From NCBI RefSeq assembly GCF_037327425.1, contig NZ_CP147846.1, positions 5,022,001 through 5,086,000 on the forward strand: a stretch of DNA of 64,000 nucleotides, given 5' to 3'. How positions within the stretch are numbered: the first letter of the stretch is position 1; each line of letters starts with the position of its first letter. A program made the position numbers and the translations under genes. A model generated the notes under the pieces. The model was not told where the DNA came from and did not search any database. It saw nothing but the letters and a program-made list of their open reading frames with translations. Shown here piece after piece: positions 16,428 to 24,582 of the stretch. The DNA comes from Rhodococcus sovatensis (lineage in GTDB: Bacteria > Actinomycetota > Actinomycetes > Mycobacteriales > Mycobacteriaceae).

Positions 16428-17321
16428 TCAGGCGGACTCGGCGCTGTCCGAGCCGCGATTACTTCTGCGTAGCTGGTCGAGGCGGCTCACGATCCTGTCG
16501 ATGTCCAGCCCGACGCATCCGTCGGCGAATGCGTCGAGCGGCGTCGGCGAATGGAATTCGGTCCGTATGTCACCGTCGTAGAGAACGTCGACGAGATTCG
16601 AAAATCGCTGGACGGCGTCGCGAGAGGCGTCCTTCAACTGCGGGATGTCGGTGATCGTCAGGACGCGGCGGTTCTCGATCATCGTGAGATAGTCGCCCGT
16701 CGACTTCGGGGCGTCGCACAGCTCGGCGAAGGTGATTCCATCTCCTCCTCTTTCGGCGACCGACCACGTCCCCGCTGCGAAGTGCGTTCGGGCGCCGGCG
16801 ATCGTCCGGTAGTCCGTCGGTCCGTCGACAAGGACCACCTGCATCCGCTTCTTCAGCAACTCGATCGTCGGGACGAACGCATCGTGGAACAGCGGATTGG
16901 GGAGCAGCCCGTCGGGTGGGTAGTTGGACGTGGTCACCAGTGCGATCTTTCGGGTGAACAGCGACTCCAGCATCCGCGCGATGAGCCTGGCGTCGCCGAT
17001 GTCATGGACGTGAAACTCGTCGAAACACAGCAACTCGATGGTCCCTAGCAGCTCGTCGAGCGCCTTCTCGAGCGAGAATCCGTGCCTGAAGTACGACGCA
17101 TGCAGGTCGCGGAAGAAGCTGTGGAAGTGGACTCGCTTCTTGGCCTCGGTGTCGACGCCCGACATGTAGCGGTCCAGGAGCCAGGTCTTTCCCCGCCCGA
17201 CAGGACCCCAGAGATACACGCCGCGGCGGTCCGGTGACGTCAGGACGTCGACTGCCGCTCTCTGACGTGCGTCGAGCACGAACTCGGCGGCAAAAGCGTC
17301 CGGGGCGGCGATTGGTCTCAT
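16428..17321 (-). CDS. zapE: Cell division protein ZapE (AFG1-like ATPase)
   Basis: A 297-aa P-loop ATPase of the AFG1/ZapE family. Walker A is GPVGRGKTWLLD, Walker B LLCFDEFHVHDIGDA, with sensor/arginine features in LVTTSNYPPDGLLPNPL and VPTIELLKKRM. FHSFFRDLH is also family-typical. In E. coli ZapE destabilises Z-rings; in actinobacteria the role is inferred. The protein is shorter than E. coli ZapE (375 aa) at the N-terminus. It is divergent from a TetR gene, with only 32 bp between the two start codons. Confidence 0.92.
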   Translation of the reverse strand: MRPIAAPDAFAAEFVLDARQRAAVDVLTSPDRRGVYLWGPVGRGKTWLLDRYMSGVDTEAKKRVHFHSFFRDLHASYFRHGFSLEKALDELLGTIELLCFDEFHVHDIGDARLIARMLESLFTRKIALVTTSNYPPDGLLPNPLFHDAFVPTIELLKKRMQVVLVDGPTDYRTIAGARTHFAAGTWSVAERGGDGITFAELCDAPKSTGDYLTMIENRRVLTITDIPQLKDASRDAVQRFSNLVDVLYDGDIRTEFHSPTPLDAFADGCVGLDIDRIVSRLDQLRRSNRGSDSAESA

Positions 17322-17328
17322 GCGACTG

Positions 17329-17346
17329 ACTCTACATATGTAGAGT
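17329..17346. promoter_or_regulatory. Perfect 18-bp palindrome between zapE and the TetR gene
   Basis: ACTCTACATATGTAGAGT fills the centre of the 32-bp gap between the two divergent start codons. It is a classic TetR-type operator and would cover both promoters. Confidence 0.7.
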
Positions 17347-17353
17347 GGCGCTC

Positions 17354-17875
17354 ATGGAACGACGAACTGTGATTGCCGACGCAGCGATAGATGTGATCGC
17401 CGATTCCGGTCTTCGCGCTCTCACTCATCGCGGCATCGACTCCGCGCTGGACTTTCCAGCAGGGTCGACGTCCTACTACTTCCGCACGAAGAGCGATCTG
17501 ATGTCGGCGGTCATCGACCGCATCGCCGATTCTTCGCGTGTGTCGTTCGATGGTGTGTCCGCGCAACTCGGTCGTGAACCGGTCGAGGTGACGGTCCGCT
17601 ATCTCGAACACCTTCTCGTTGAACGTCGCAACCAACTCCGAGCTCGGCATTCCCTCCTGATCGATCCCAGCATCGATACCGAAGCACGCGCGCGTCTCGA
17701 CGGATGTCTCTTCTCGGTCGACGGTGCTGTCGAGCTGTTCGGGGATCGAGCCGTCGGGCAGGGGTATGTCGCGCTGTGCGAAGGGCTCGTACTCGCGTCG
17801 TTGGGTCGTGGGAGCGGGCACGTCGAAGTGAGGGCTCCGATCGTCACATACCTCACGGGTGCGGGGAAGGTGTAG
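17354..17875 (+). CDS. TetR family transcriptional regulator
   Basis: A 173-aa regulator. The N-terminal HTH is RRTVIADAAIDVIADSGLRALTHRGIDSALDFPAGSTSYYFRTKSDLM, with the TSYYFRTK recognition helix end typical of TetR proteins. The C-terminal ligand domain is short. ATG 17354 was taken; GTG 17345 is an alternative but begins inside the palindrome. It probably autoregulates and may also influence zapE through the shared 18-bp operator. Confidence 0.9.
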   Translation: MERRTVIADAAIDVIADSGLRALTHRGIDSALDFPAGSTSYYFRTKSDLMSAVIDRIADSSRVSFDGVSAQLGREPVEVTVRYLEHLLVERRNQLRARHSLLIDPSIDTEARARLDGCLFSVDGAVELFGDRAVGQGYVALCEGLVLASLGRGSGHVEVRAPIVTYLTGAGKV

Positions 17876-17899
17876 TTCAGGCGTCGCAAACGTTGGAGT

Positions 17900-17928
17900 G
17901 ATTCTCGAATGTCGTCATTGCGAGAATC
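17900..17928 (+). terminator. Stem-loop between TetR and SDR genes
   Basis: GATTCTCG and CGAGAATC (8-bp perfect arms, 13-nt loop) lie 25 nt beyond the TetR stop, between convergent genes. No U-tract. Confidence 0.45.
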
Positions 17929-18012
17929 GTCGAGACCTCACCAGAGCGAAAGCTATTGCGCGGGAGGGTGCTTGACTGCTCATCGGCCCGTTCGGCGGCA
18001 CTGTTCCGGCTG

Positions 18013-18909
18013 TTACCCGAAGTCGTAGACCACTCCCGTGAGCTTCTCGCTGGCAATCCACAACTGATCAGCCAGTGCCGCGTCCTGTGCCTTGGCCGAG
18101 ATCTTGGCGGGGCCGGGCGCGCCGCGCGATTCGAACAGCGACTTCGGGCCACTGTACGAAGCTGGGCCACCGCTTTCGAGTGCATACAGAGTGGGAAGTG
18201 CACCGGCTTTGGCGGATTGGGAAATGAACTTCAGTCCGATGGATGCGCCGATCGAGGCGATTTTCGAACTACCGAGACCGTCGGGGCTGGTGTACAGCGC
18301 GGTTTCGGAGATGCCCGGGTGGGCGGCGTTGCTGGTAATCGGTATTCCGGCCTTGTCGAGCCGACGTTGCAGCTCCAGAGCGAACAACAGGTTCGCGAGC
18401 TTGGAGTTGGCGTACATCCGCTGTGGTTGGTAGCCCCTGGTTGCCTGCAGGTCATCGAAATTCAGTTTCGGGGCCTGCTTGTGGGCAACGGACGAGACCG
18501 TGACGACCGTCGCGTTGCCTGCAGCCCGCAGCTTCGGAAGGAGGTGACCGGTGAGAGCGAAGTGGCCGAGGTGATTGGTGCCGAACTGGAGCTCGAAACC
18601 GTCCTTGGTCTCGGTCCGCTTCGCCGGCATCATGACACCGGCGTTGTTGATCAGTACGTCCACCGCGTCGGGGGCGGATTCGGCGAAGTCACGCACCGAA
18701 CCGAGGTCGGCCAGGTCGAGGTGAGCGGTGTCGACGGTACCTTCGGGTGCTTCGGCGGCGATTTTCTGTGCCGCGGCATTTGCTTTGTCCAGGTTGCGGC
18801 ACGCCAACGTCACATGGTCGCCCTGCTTCACCAACTCGAGTGCTGTGAAGTAGCCGATTCCGGTATTTCCGCCGGTGAGGAGCACACGTCGCTGCTTGTT
18901 GTCAGGCAC
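18013..18909 (-). CDS. Short-chain dehydrogenase/reductase, retinol-dehydrogenase-like
   Basis: A 298-aa classical SDR. The cofactor motif is LLTGGNTGIGYFTALEL (TGxxxGIG). NNAGVM, the catalytic Ser in VTVSSVAHK and YANSKLANLLFA (YxxxK) follow. The ALRNLDKA-like CRNLDKANAAA segment points to NADP preference and to the WWOX/RDH-like group. GTG 18909 was chosen as the first start that keeps the Rossmann strand near the N-terminus. Divergent from the HhH gene by 35 bp. Substrate unknown. Confidence 0.9.
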   Translation of the reverse strand: MPDNKQRRVLLTGGNTGIGYFTALELVKQGDHVTLACRNLDKANAAAQKIAAEAPEGTVDTAHLDLADLGSVRDFAESAPDAVDVLINNAGVMMPAKRTETKDGFELQFGTNHLGHFALTGHLLPKLRAAGNATVVTVSSVAHKQAPKLNFDDLQATRGYQPQRMYANSKLANLLFALELQRRLDKAGIPITSNAAHPGISETALYTSPDGLGSSKIASIGASIGLKFISQSAKAGALPTLYALESGGPASYSGPKSLFESRGAPGPAKISAKAQDAALADQLWIASEKLTGVVYDFG

Positions 18910-18944
18910 AGCCCCGAGGGTACCGGGAGAGCTAGAGTCTGCAC

Positions 18945-19175
18945 ATGACGAGTCGCGACGATGAGCGTGATGTACAGGGAGAACCGGTCGAACACTTCCC
19001 TCCAGGAACGGGCCGACCGGCCTCGGGTGCGTTCTTCCAGGCCGGATACCGATCGGTGGAAGAGTTGGCGGGCGCGTCCGAATCCGAGCTCGCGAAACTG
19101 CACGGTGTCGGACCCAAAGCACTGCGCGTCGTCAAGGCTGCGTTGGAGGAGCAAGGCCTTGATCTGAATCCCTGA
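18945..19175 (+). CDS. Small helix-hairpin-helix protein
   Basis: A 76-aa protein. Residues 31-70 form a helix-hairpin-helix-like domain: YRSVEELAGASESELAKLHGVGPKALRVVKAALEEQG. The LHGVGPKA hairpin is of the kind that binds DNA non-specifically in polymerases and nucleases. The N-terminal 28 residues are acidic/polar. The stop codon falls inside the first copy of a 17-bp tandem repeat. The name DNA-binding protein is an inference. Confidence 0.75.
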   Translation: MTSRDDERDVQGEPVEHFPPGTGRPASGAFFQAGYRSVEELAGASESELAKLHGVGPKALRVVKAALEEQGLDLNP

Positions 19176-19238
19176 CTGCCCTGAACCCCTGACTGCCCTG
19201 AATCCCTGACTGCCCTGAACCCCTGACTGCCCTGAATC
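19164..19238 (+). repeat. 17-bp tandem repeat (4.4 copies)
   Basis: Four 17-bp units, CTGAATCCCTGACTGCC alternating with a C variant at position 6, run from 19164 to 19231 and are followed by a partial fifth. The array begins in the last codons of the HhH gene and ends 15 nt before the stop of the convergent HNH gene. Confidence 0.95.
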
Positions 19239-19253
19239 GGTCGCTGGCTTGTG

Positions 19254-21377
19254 TCAGAACGGTGGTGGTCGGTGCTTTTCGCGTTCGGTGACGATGGTGC
19301 GGTGTTCGATGAACTTGGTGCGGAGGTAGATGGCGTCGGCGCGGGCTTGTGGGTCGGTGAGCCGAGCGATGTCGCCGAGGGTCGGAGCATCGCCGTCGGT
19401 GCGGATGTCGAGTAGGTTGCCCCAGTTGTTGTCTTGATCGCTGATATGGGTTTCCCACCATGTCGGTTCGTAGAGTTCTTCAGGCGGCTCGGCGGACGGC
19501 GACGTCGCACTGTCCGGGGTGAGGGTGTCGTCGGGTTGCTCTTCGTAGCCGGTGCTTTCGTGCACAGTCCCCGCGCCGTCGGCTCTGTCTGGTGTGGTTC
19601 GCCGAAATCGAGTGCGGTGCAAGAAATTTTCGGGCACAGTCACTGTCCCATATTCCGGTGGAGTGATGCGGTGTGTTCCGGCGCCGGATCGCCAGTAGAT
19701 GCCGTTGCCGTCGAGTTTCGCGCACGCCCACAGTCGCAGTGTCTTCGCGTGATGATGGTAGGGGCACAGTGGGTGTAGGTTCTCCAGGATCGTCCACCCG
19801 CCGGCTGGTGGGTCGTTGTGGTCGAACGGGACGATGTGGTCTATGTCGCAACGTGCTGCGGGCACACTGCAGCCCGGGAAGGTGCACGTGGAGTACGTTG
19901 CGCGCACCAACGCCACGAGTGTCGCTGTGGGGCGGTAGGTCAACGCTCCTGGCGGCGGGGTGTTGTGTCCTCCGTGTCCGTCCGGGTGTATGCCCTCGGT
20001 CAGTGTCGGGTCGGCTGCCGCCGCGGCGAGGAACTCTGCAATCGCAGCCGAGAGTTCCACTTCCTGCCCGAGGGGCGCGGACGATGTCGGTGTACTGGTG
20101 CGTGCGGATCGTCGCGCTGTCGGTGGTAGAGGTGCCGGCGGGCGGCTGCGTCCCCGCGCGATCAACCTTTTCGCGCGGGGGTTGGTGCCAGCTCGGTCCG
20201 TCCTTGGCCTACCTCGACGCGGTACACCGCCGCCGTCCGAGCCGTCACTCCTATCGGCGCCCGGACTGCCCTTGGAAACCGCTTTGTCGTCGGAATCTGC
20301 TGTGCCCCTGGTATGTTCGGGGACACCTGAATCCGAGCTGTCCGAGGAATCAGCAGCGGCGGAATCGGCTTGTTCGTCGTAGTTCTCTTTCCGGTAGGCC
20401 TGCGCTGCGTCCCACATGTCCGACAGAAGTGCCCGCCAGCGCGCATCGGTGGCGAGGAGGCGTACCAGTTCAGGGTCCAGGACAGTGCCGTCTGCGAGGG
20501 TCGCCGGGTTCTCGTTCAATCCCAGCAGTGTGTCGAGGTCGATGTGAATGTTCACCAGCGGTGCGCGGCGCGGGGCAACGAATTGCGCCGCTGTAGCCAC
20601 CGGGCAGAATTCGGTCTTGCACTGGCACACCAACGATTCTTCGCGGTGACACAACGCGAGCAGGGCATACCCGCGCAATTGCTTCTTCGTTCGGGGATCG
20701 TTCGAGCAGACCGTCCTGGCGAGTTCGTCGAGAATCGCATCGCACTCGGCGCCTTCGAGCATCGTCATCTTCGACACCAACGTCGCGATCCCGTCGTTGC
20801 CACGGCGTATATCTGCGCAGCGTTCCTCGGACACCGCCCGGCTCTGCGCCGCCGCGGCTTCCTCCGGGTTATGGCTGATCCACAGTCTCCAGATGTTCTC
20901 CCTGAGTGCTTTGACGTTGCACCGCAACGCTGTTGCGAGAACATCGGCTTCGAGTGCCGACACTGTGCAGTCGCTGGCACGAACCAGCGTCAACGCGATG
21001 GTGCGCACCCGGGAATAGTCGAGATCGCCGACAGTGAACGCCGCATCGACGGTTGGCAGGCGCCATGCCAACTGATTGGCCACCGTGATCATCTCCCGAG
21101 TCATCGTCCGCGACAACGACAACGCCACTGCAGCATCACATTCGGTGCTGTGCTGTGCCCGCCCGACGTTGGGTTCCATATCCCCGTGATCGGCCCCGAG
21201 CAGATGCACATCCATCTCCGCAGCCAACCGGATCTCCGAGAGCTCGTGCACTTCGTGCACCACCACCGACGCGGCACGATTCTCCGCCCGGCGTGCAGCA
21301 GCTAGACGCGTCACCGACTCCGACGCAGCCTTGTCCGCATCGGAACGAATACGAGAAGAGCCCCCCGGCTGTGCCAT
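19254..21377 (-). CDS. DUF222 / HNH endonuclease (13E12-repeat family)
   Basis: A 707-aa protein of the family multiplied in mycobacteria and relatives as 13E12 repeats. The N-terminal DUF222 region spans about residues 50-290. A low-complexity Ser/Asp/Arg/Pro linker follows (about 315-410). The C-terminal HNH domain contains CTFPGCSVPAARCDIDHIVPFDH, then LHPLCPYHHHAKT; Cys pairs and HH are intact. ATG 21377 was taken because TACTGT, a -10 box, lies 6 nt upstream; frames extend to 21431. The biological role of the family is unclear, with mobile-element or nuclease activity suspected. Confidence 0.88.
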   Translation of the reverse strand: MAQPGGSSRIRSDADKAASESVTRLAAARRAENRAASVVVHEVHELSEIRLAAEMDVHLLGADHGDMEPNVGRAQHSTECDAAVALSLSRTMTREMITVANQLAWRLPTVDAAFTVGDLDYSRVRTIALTLVRASDCTVSALEADVLATALRCNVKALRENIWRLWISHNPEEAAAAQSRAVSEERCADIRRGNDGIATLVSKMTMLEGAECDAILDELARTVCSNDPRTKKQLRGYALLALCHREESLVCQCKTEFCPVATAAQFVAPRRAPLVNIHIDLDTLLGLNENPATLADGTVLDPELVRLLATDARWRALLSDMWDAAQAYRKENYDEQADSAAADSSDSSDSGVPEHTRGTADSDDKAVSKGSPGADRSDGSDGGGVPRRGRPRTDRAGTNPRAKRLIARGRSRPPAPLPPTARRSARTSTPTSSAPLGQEVELSAAIAEFLAAAAADPTLTEGIHPDGHGGHNTPPPGALTYRPTATLVALVRATYSTCTFPGCSVPAARCDIDHIVPFDHNDPPAGGWTILENLHPLCPYHHHAKTLRLWACAKLDGNGIYWRSGAGTHRITPPEYGTVTVPENFLHRTRFRRTTPDRADGAGTVHESTGYEEQPDDTLTPDSATSPSAEPPEELYEPTWWETHISDQDNNWGNLLDIRTDGDAPTLGDIARLTDPQARADAIYLRTKFIEHRTIVTEREKHRPPPF

Positions 21378-21518
21378 AGCTCTACAGTAATCGAACAAAT
21401 GTGGCGCTCCTGAGGTTTGTGTGGGCGCCATTTCTGCTGTTCAGGGTGGGTTGTGTTGTTGGACGCAGTGTTCGGCGAGTTGCCGGTGAGATGAGGGACG
21501 CGCACGTGCTGGGCCTCT

Positions 21519-21526
21519 AGATTTCG
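21519..21526 (+). repeat. Possible 8-bp target-site duplication, left copy
   Basis: TAGATTTC here is repeated at 22835-22842. ISL3 elements generate 8-bp duplications, so these may bound the insertion; a chance match in the two flanks is possible. Confidence 0.45.
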
Positions 21527-22834
21527 GGGTTCCTACACCAACCTCAACCCGGAGGGCCGCTACACGTGCGCGTCAGTACTGCATTTAACCGTCTGCTTCA
21601 GATTCCCGGTGCATCGGTATCGGATGTGTCGATCACAGATAGCTCCGTCGAGGTCGTGTTGCGGCGTCGTGCGCGGCGGTCGAAGTGTCCGTGCGGGTAC
21701 ACCACTGCCGCATCGTACGACCAGGCGCCCAGACGGTGGCGGCATCTCGATTTCGGTCGCCACAAGGTGTGGCTGGTCTACTCGATCCACCGAATAGAGT
21801 GCCCGACCTGCGGCGTTCGAACCGAGGACGTGCCGTGGGCAAGGCCGAGAGCACGACACACGCGGGACTTCGAAGACACAGTGCTGTGGCTGGTGACGCG
21901 TACCGATCGCACCTCGGTCTCGACGTTGATGCGCTGTGCGTGGCGTACGGTCACCTCCATCGTCACGCGGGCGGTCGATGCGTTGATCGATTCGCGTCGG
22001 CTCGACAGGCTGTATCGGATCGGTGTCGACGAAATCTGCTATCGGCATCCGCACAAGTACCTCACCATCGTCGGCGATCACGACACCGGCAAGGTCGTGT
22101 ACATCGCCGAGGGCCGAGGGCGTGAGTCGTTTTCGGAATTTTTCGAGCAACAGTCCGCCCGGGAACGAGGCGCGGTGCAGGTGGTGTCGATGGACGGGTC
22201 TCCGGCTTTCCGGGCCGCCGCCGAACATCACGTCCCGCGCGCCCGCCAATGCATGGATCCCTTTCATGTCATGCAGTGGGTCAACCGTGCTCTGGACCGA
22301 GTGTTCTCCGATGCGGCGTCGGTTCGTCGTACGTTGACGATGCAGGCGCCCCAATGGCGCAAGGCTCGAACAGCGTTGCGGCTGGGTAAGAATCGGCTGA
22401 CCAAGACTCACAAGTCGCTGCTGCGAACGGTCATCAATGCCGACACCGAAGTCGGGACTGCGTGGCGTTTGAAGGAACAGTTCCGCGATCTCTACCGCAA
22501 GGTCGCGCCCTCCAATGCCGTGCGTTACTTGCGGCGTTGGATCGAGGAAGCGCGGTCCTGCGGGATCATCGCGTTCGTACAACTGGCCCGCATGATCGAG
22601 AAGAAAGCGGAGGCGATCTGTGCGGCAATCGAGCTAGGGATCTCGAATGCTCTCATCGAGGGAATCAACTCGAAGATCAGGCTGATCAACGCCCGTGGTT
22701 ACGGTCATCATTCCGCTGAATCACTCAAGGCGATGATCTACCTGAACCTCGGTGGAATCGAGGTCAAACTCCCCACACAAACGTAAGGAGGGGCACAAAT
22801 GTTCGAACACAACTCCGAATTGACTGCACGGAAG
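21527..22834 (+). mobile_element. ISL3 family insertion sequence, about 1.3 kb
   Basis: One intact transposase gene with short flanks, 1308 bp if bounded by the TAGATTTC repeats. That is a normal ISL3 size. No convincing terminal inverted repeat could be read by eye (left GGGGTTCCTACACC, right end complement CTTCCGTGCAGTC share only TTCC), so the ends are provisional. It sits between the HNH gene and the hydrolase gene and disrupts no recognised reading frame. Confidence 0.6.
21566..22786 (+). CDS. ISL3 family transposase
   Basis: A 406-aa DDE transposase. The N-terminal zinc-ribbon (CPCGYTTAASYD then IECPTCGVRTEDVPWARPRARHT) is the ISL3 hallmark. The catalytic core shows IGVDEICYRHPHKYLTIVGD, VVSMDGSPAFRAA and, later, the Glu in LIEGINSKIRLINARGYGH. 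The frame is complete with an ATG start and no internal stop, so the element may still be active. Confidence 0.93.
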   Translation: MRVSTAFNRLLQIPGASVSDVSITDSSVEVVLRRRARRSKCPCGYTTAASYDQAPRRWRHLDFGRHKVWLVYSIHRIECPTCGVRTEDVPWARPRARHTRDFEDTVLWLVTRTDRTSVSTLMRCAWRTVTSIVTRAVDALIDSRRLDRLYRIGVDEICYRHPHKYLTIVGDHDTGKVVYIAEGRGRESFSEFFEQQSARERGAVQVVSMDGSPAFRAAAEHHVPRARQCMDPFHVMQWVNRALDRVFSDAASVRRTLTMQAPQWRKARTALRLGKNRLTKTHKSLLRTVINADTEVGTAWRLKEQFRDLYRKVAPSNAVRYLRRWIEEARSCGIIAFVQLARMIEKKAEAICAAIELGISNALIEGINSKIRLINARGYGHHSAESLKAMIYLNLGGIEVKLPTQT

Positions 22835-22842
22835 TAGATTTC
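22835..22842 (+). repeat. Possible 8-bp target-site duplication, right copy
   Basis: TAGATTTC, identical to 21519-21526, 48 nt beyond the transposase stop. Confidence 0.45.
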
Positions 22843-22861
22843 CGATTGAACGGGAAACTAC

Positions 22862-23776
22862 CTACCGGTCCTGCTCACCCGCGATGCTCGAGTCCTGTGT
22901 GGTTACCCAGTCCCGGACGGCGGCGGCGAATTCCTCAGGCGCGTCGGACTCCACATAGGTGCCGGCTCCTTCGACGATCACTGTTTTGTGGTCGGTGAAG
23001 GTTGCCTCCAGGCGATCACGTTCCTGGGGGCGGAACGCGATGTCGGCGTCACCCCACACGACAAGCGTCGGCATGGTGGCCAAGCCGACGAGGCCGGCCT
23101 CCACCTCTTCGAAGAAGGCCCGGCTGGCGAGAACTCGACTGGGAAGTACTGCGGATGCCTGCCGGCGCTCCGAGGTGTCGAGTGCCTTCCGGTAGTGGGA
23201 CATCTCGGCTGCGGTCAGCTTTCGTCGTCGATGGCCAATGGGGATGAAGGCGCTGACGAGGAGGTTGAATCGCCGGACCAAGAAGCGAATTGGGAGTCCG
23301 CCGTTGATCCGCGAGAATGCCTCGAAGTGGACGATTCCGTTGACCGGCCACGCCCATGTATTGACGAGTATCAGCCGAACGAAGACGCCGGGGCGTCTCT
23401 GTGCAGCGGCTAGGCCGATCGGCCCGCCCCAATCCTGTCCGACCAGAGTGACCCCTTCGAGGCCGAGGGCGTCGACAAACGCGGTGACCACATCTGCGTG
23501 TTCCTCGGGCAGGTAGCGGTAACCGGGACCTGGGGTGGACAGTCCGAATCCTGGGTAGTCGAGTGCGACACAACGGAAGTCGTCGGACAGTGCGCTGATC
23601 ACGTCGCGAAAGAGGAACGACCACGTCGGGTTTCCGTGCAGCAGTAGGAGGGTGGGACCGGCCCCTTCATCGACGTAGTGGATGGTGTGTCCATCGATAT
23701 CGACGAAGCGACTTTCGAACGGGAACAGATCGTCGTCGACCCAGTCGGGTCGAACGCTCTTGGTGGTGTCGGCCAC
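22862..23776 (-). CDS. Haloalkane-dehalogenase-like alpha/beta hydrolase lacking the catalytic His
   Basis: A 304-aa protein of the haloalkane dehalogenase fold. LLHGNPTWSFLFRD supplies the oxyanion hole, GQDWGG the Asp nucleophile (Asp115) with the halide-binding Trp116, and LVVWGDADIAF an acid-region strand. In active relatives the base His sits in a GxxHFxQED-like segment near the C-terminus. Here the matching segment is GAGTYVESDAPEE, with Thr273 (codon ACC) in place of His. Without the base, a covalent ester on Asp115 could not be hydrolysed normally. It may be inactive, use another base, or trap its ligand. GTG 23776 has GGGAGGG 7 nt upstream. Divergent from an HxlR regulator across a shared operator. 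Confidence 0.85.
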   Translation of the reverse strand: MADTTKSVRPDWVDDDLFPFESRFVDIDGHTIHYVDEGAGPTLLLLHGNPTWSFLFRDVISALSDDFRCVALDYPGFGLSTPGPGYRYLPEEHADVVTAFVDALGLEGVTLVGQDWGGPIGLAAAQRRPGVFVRLILVNTWAWPVNGIVHFEAFSRINGGLPIRFLVRRFNLLVSAFIPIGHRRRKLTAAEMSHYRKALDTSERRQASAVLPSRVLASRAFFEEVEAGLVGLATMPTLVVWGDADIAFRPQERDRLEATFTDHKTVIVEGAGTYVESDAPEEFAAAVRDWVTTQDSSIAGEQDR

Positions 23777-23798
23777 GTCGGACCCTCCCGGATCGTAC

Positions 23799-23834
23799 GT
23801 CAAGGTAGGCTTTAATATCACACACCTACTTGAC
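23799..23834. promoter_or_regulatory. Inverted repeat between hydrolase and HxlR genes
   Basis: GTCAAGGTAGG and CCTACTTGAC are inverted copies (one-base indel) separated by 15 nt, in the divergent promoter region. It is a likely operator for the HxlR-type protein encoded next door. Confidence 0.6.
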
Positions 23835-23846
23835 TTTCTCAAGCGA

Positions 23847-23852
23847 TAGGAT
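23847..23852 (+). promoter_or_regulatory. -10 box TAGGAT of the HxlR gene
   Basis: TAGGAT ends 6 nt before ATG 23859 with no Shine-Dalgarno between, fitting a leaderless transcript. Confidence 0.45.
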
Positions 23853-23858
23853 GGCTCG

Positions 23859-24497
23859 ATGCGTACCTACGGCCAATACTGTGGGCTCGCCCGCTCCCTC
23901 GAGGTGGTCGGCGATCGATGGAATTTGCTCATCGTCCGGCAACTCCTCGTCGCACCCGCCCGCTACCGTGATCTGGTCGACGGGCTCCCCGGCATTGCGA
24001 CCAACCTGTTGGCCGATCGGCTTCGGGACCTCGAGTCCTCGGGCGTGGTCGAGCGGCGACTGGCAGGGGCTGGCAGCGTCGTCGAGTACCTTCTGACGCC
24101 GTGGGGTTCCGAGTTGCGCGAGCCGATCGAAAGTCTCATCCGTTGGTCCACCCCATTGATGGTCCGTGGCCCTGCGGACGATGCGTTCCGGCCCGAATGG
24201 CTAGCCCTCGCAGTCCCTGCCCTGCTGGAAAAGAGGGTCAAGCCCCGCCGCGCAGCGACTGTCGGTCTCGACATCGGCGGGCAGCCGTTGCAACTCCGCG
24301 TGACACGCGCAGGCTTCGAGGTCGGACCGCAGCTCGGCCCCCAGGATGGCCACCGGCTCGATGCCACCGTCCGAGCGGACCCCGCGTACGTCCTCGGTCT
24401 CGCCGCCGGCGCTCTCACGTTGGCCGATGCGCGTGCCCTCGGCGTGGTCGAGATCGACGGCGACGAGTCGGCCGTCCGCACCGTCTTCGCTGCTTGA
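23859..24497 (+). CDS. HxlR family regulator with C-terminal SCP2-like domain
   Basis: A 212-aa protein. Residues 1-95 form an HxlR winged helix: CGLARSLEVVGDRWNLLIVRQLLVAPARYRDLVDGLPGIATNLLADRLRDLESSGVVERR. Residues 110-212 resemble a sterol-carrier/SCP2-like sensor (RLDATVRADPAYVLGLAAGALTLADARALGVVEIDGD), an architecture common in actinobacteria. The CxxA start of HxlR proteins (YCGLA) retains Cys8. It probably controls the divergent hydrolase and itself. Confidence 0.88.
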   Translation: MRTYGQYCGLARSLEVVGDRWNLLIVRQLLVAPARYRDLVDGLPGIATNLLADRLRDLESSGVVERRLAGAGSVVEYLLTPWGSELREPIESLIRWSTPLMVRGPADDAFRPEWLALAVPALLEKRVKPRRAATVGLDIGGQPLQLRVTRAGFEVGPQLGPQDGHRLDATVRADPAYVLGLAAGALTLADARALGVVEIDGDESAVRTVFAA

Positions 24498-24508
24498 ACG
24501 CAGGGCTT

Positions 24509-24525
24509 CACAAATATCGTTTGTG
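24509..24525. promoter_or_regulatory. 17-bp inverted repeat upstream of the TDT transporter gene
   Basis: CACAAA-TATCG-TTTGTG lies between the HxlR stop and the transporter start. It may be an operator or a weak terminator. Confidence 0.35.
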
Positions 24526-24582
24526 GCCACACAAGTACGAACCATCTACCGCCCGGGGCTGACGGGGACGATCGTGGACTCC

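Noticed and set aside
16204..16440. Possible plus-strand gene starting MKDETPAAAVAPDRR
   Set aside because: No ribosome site or recognisable domain, weaker third-position GC bias, and it runs into the 3' end of zapE.
21527..21560. Terminal inverted repeat for the ISL3 element
   Set aside because: Comparison with the right end gives only short scattered identity, so no repeat is claimed.
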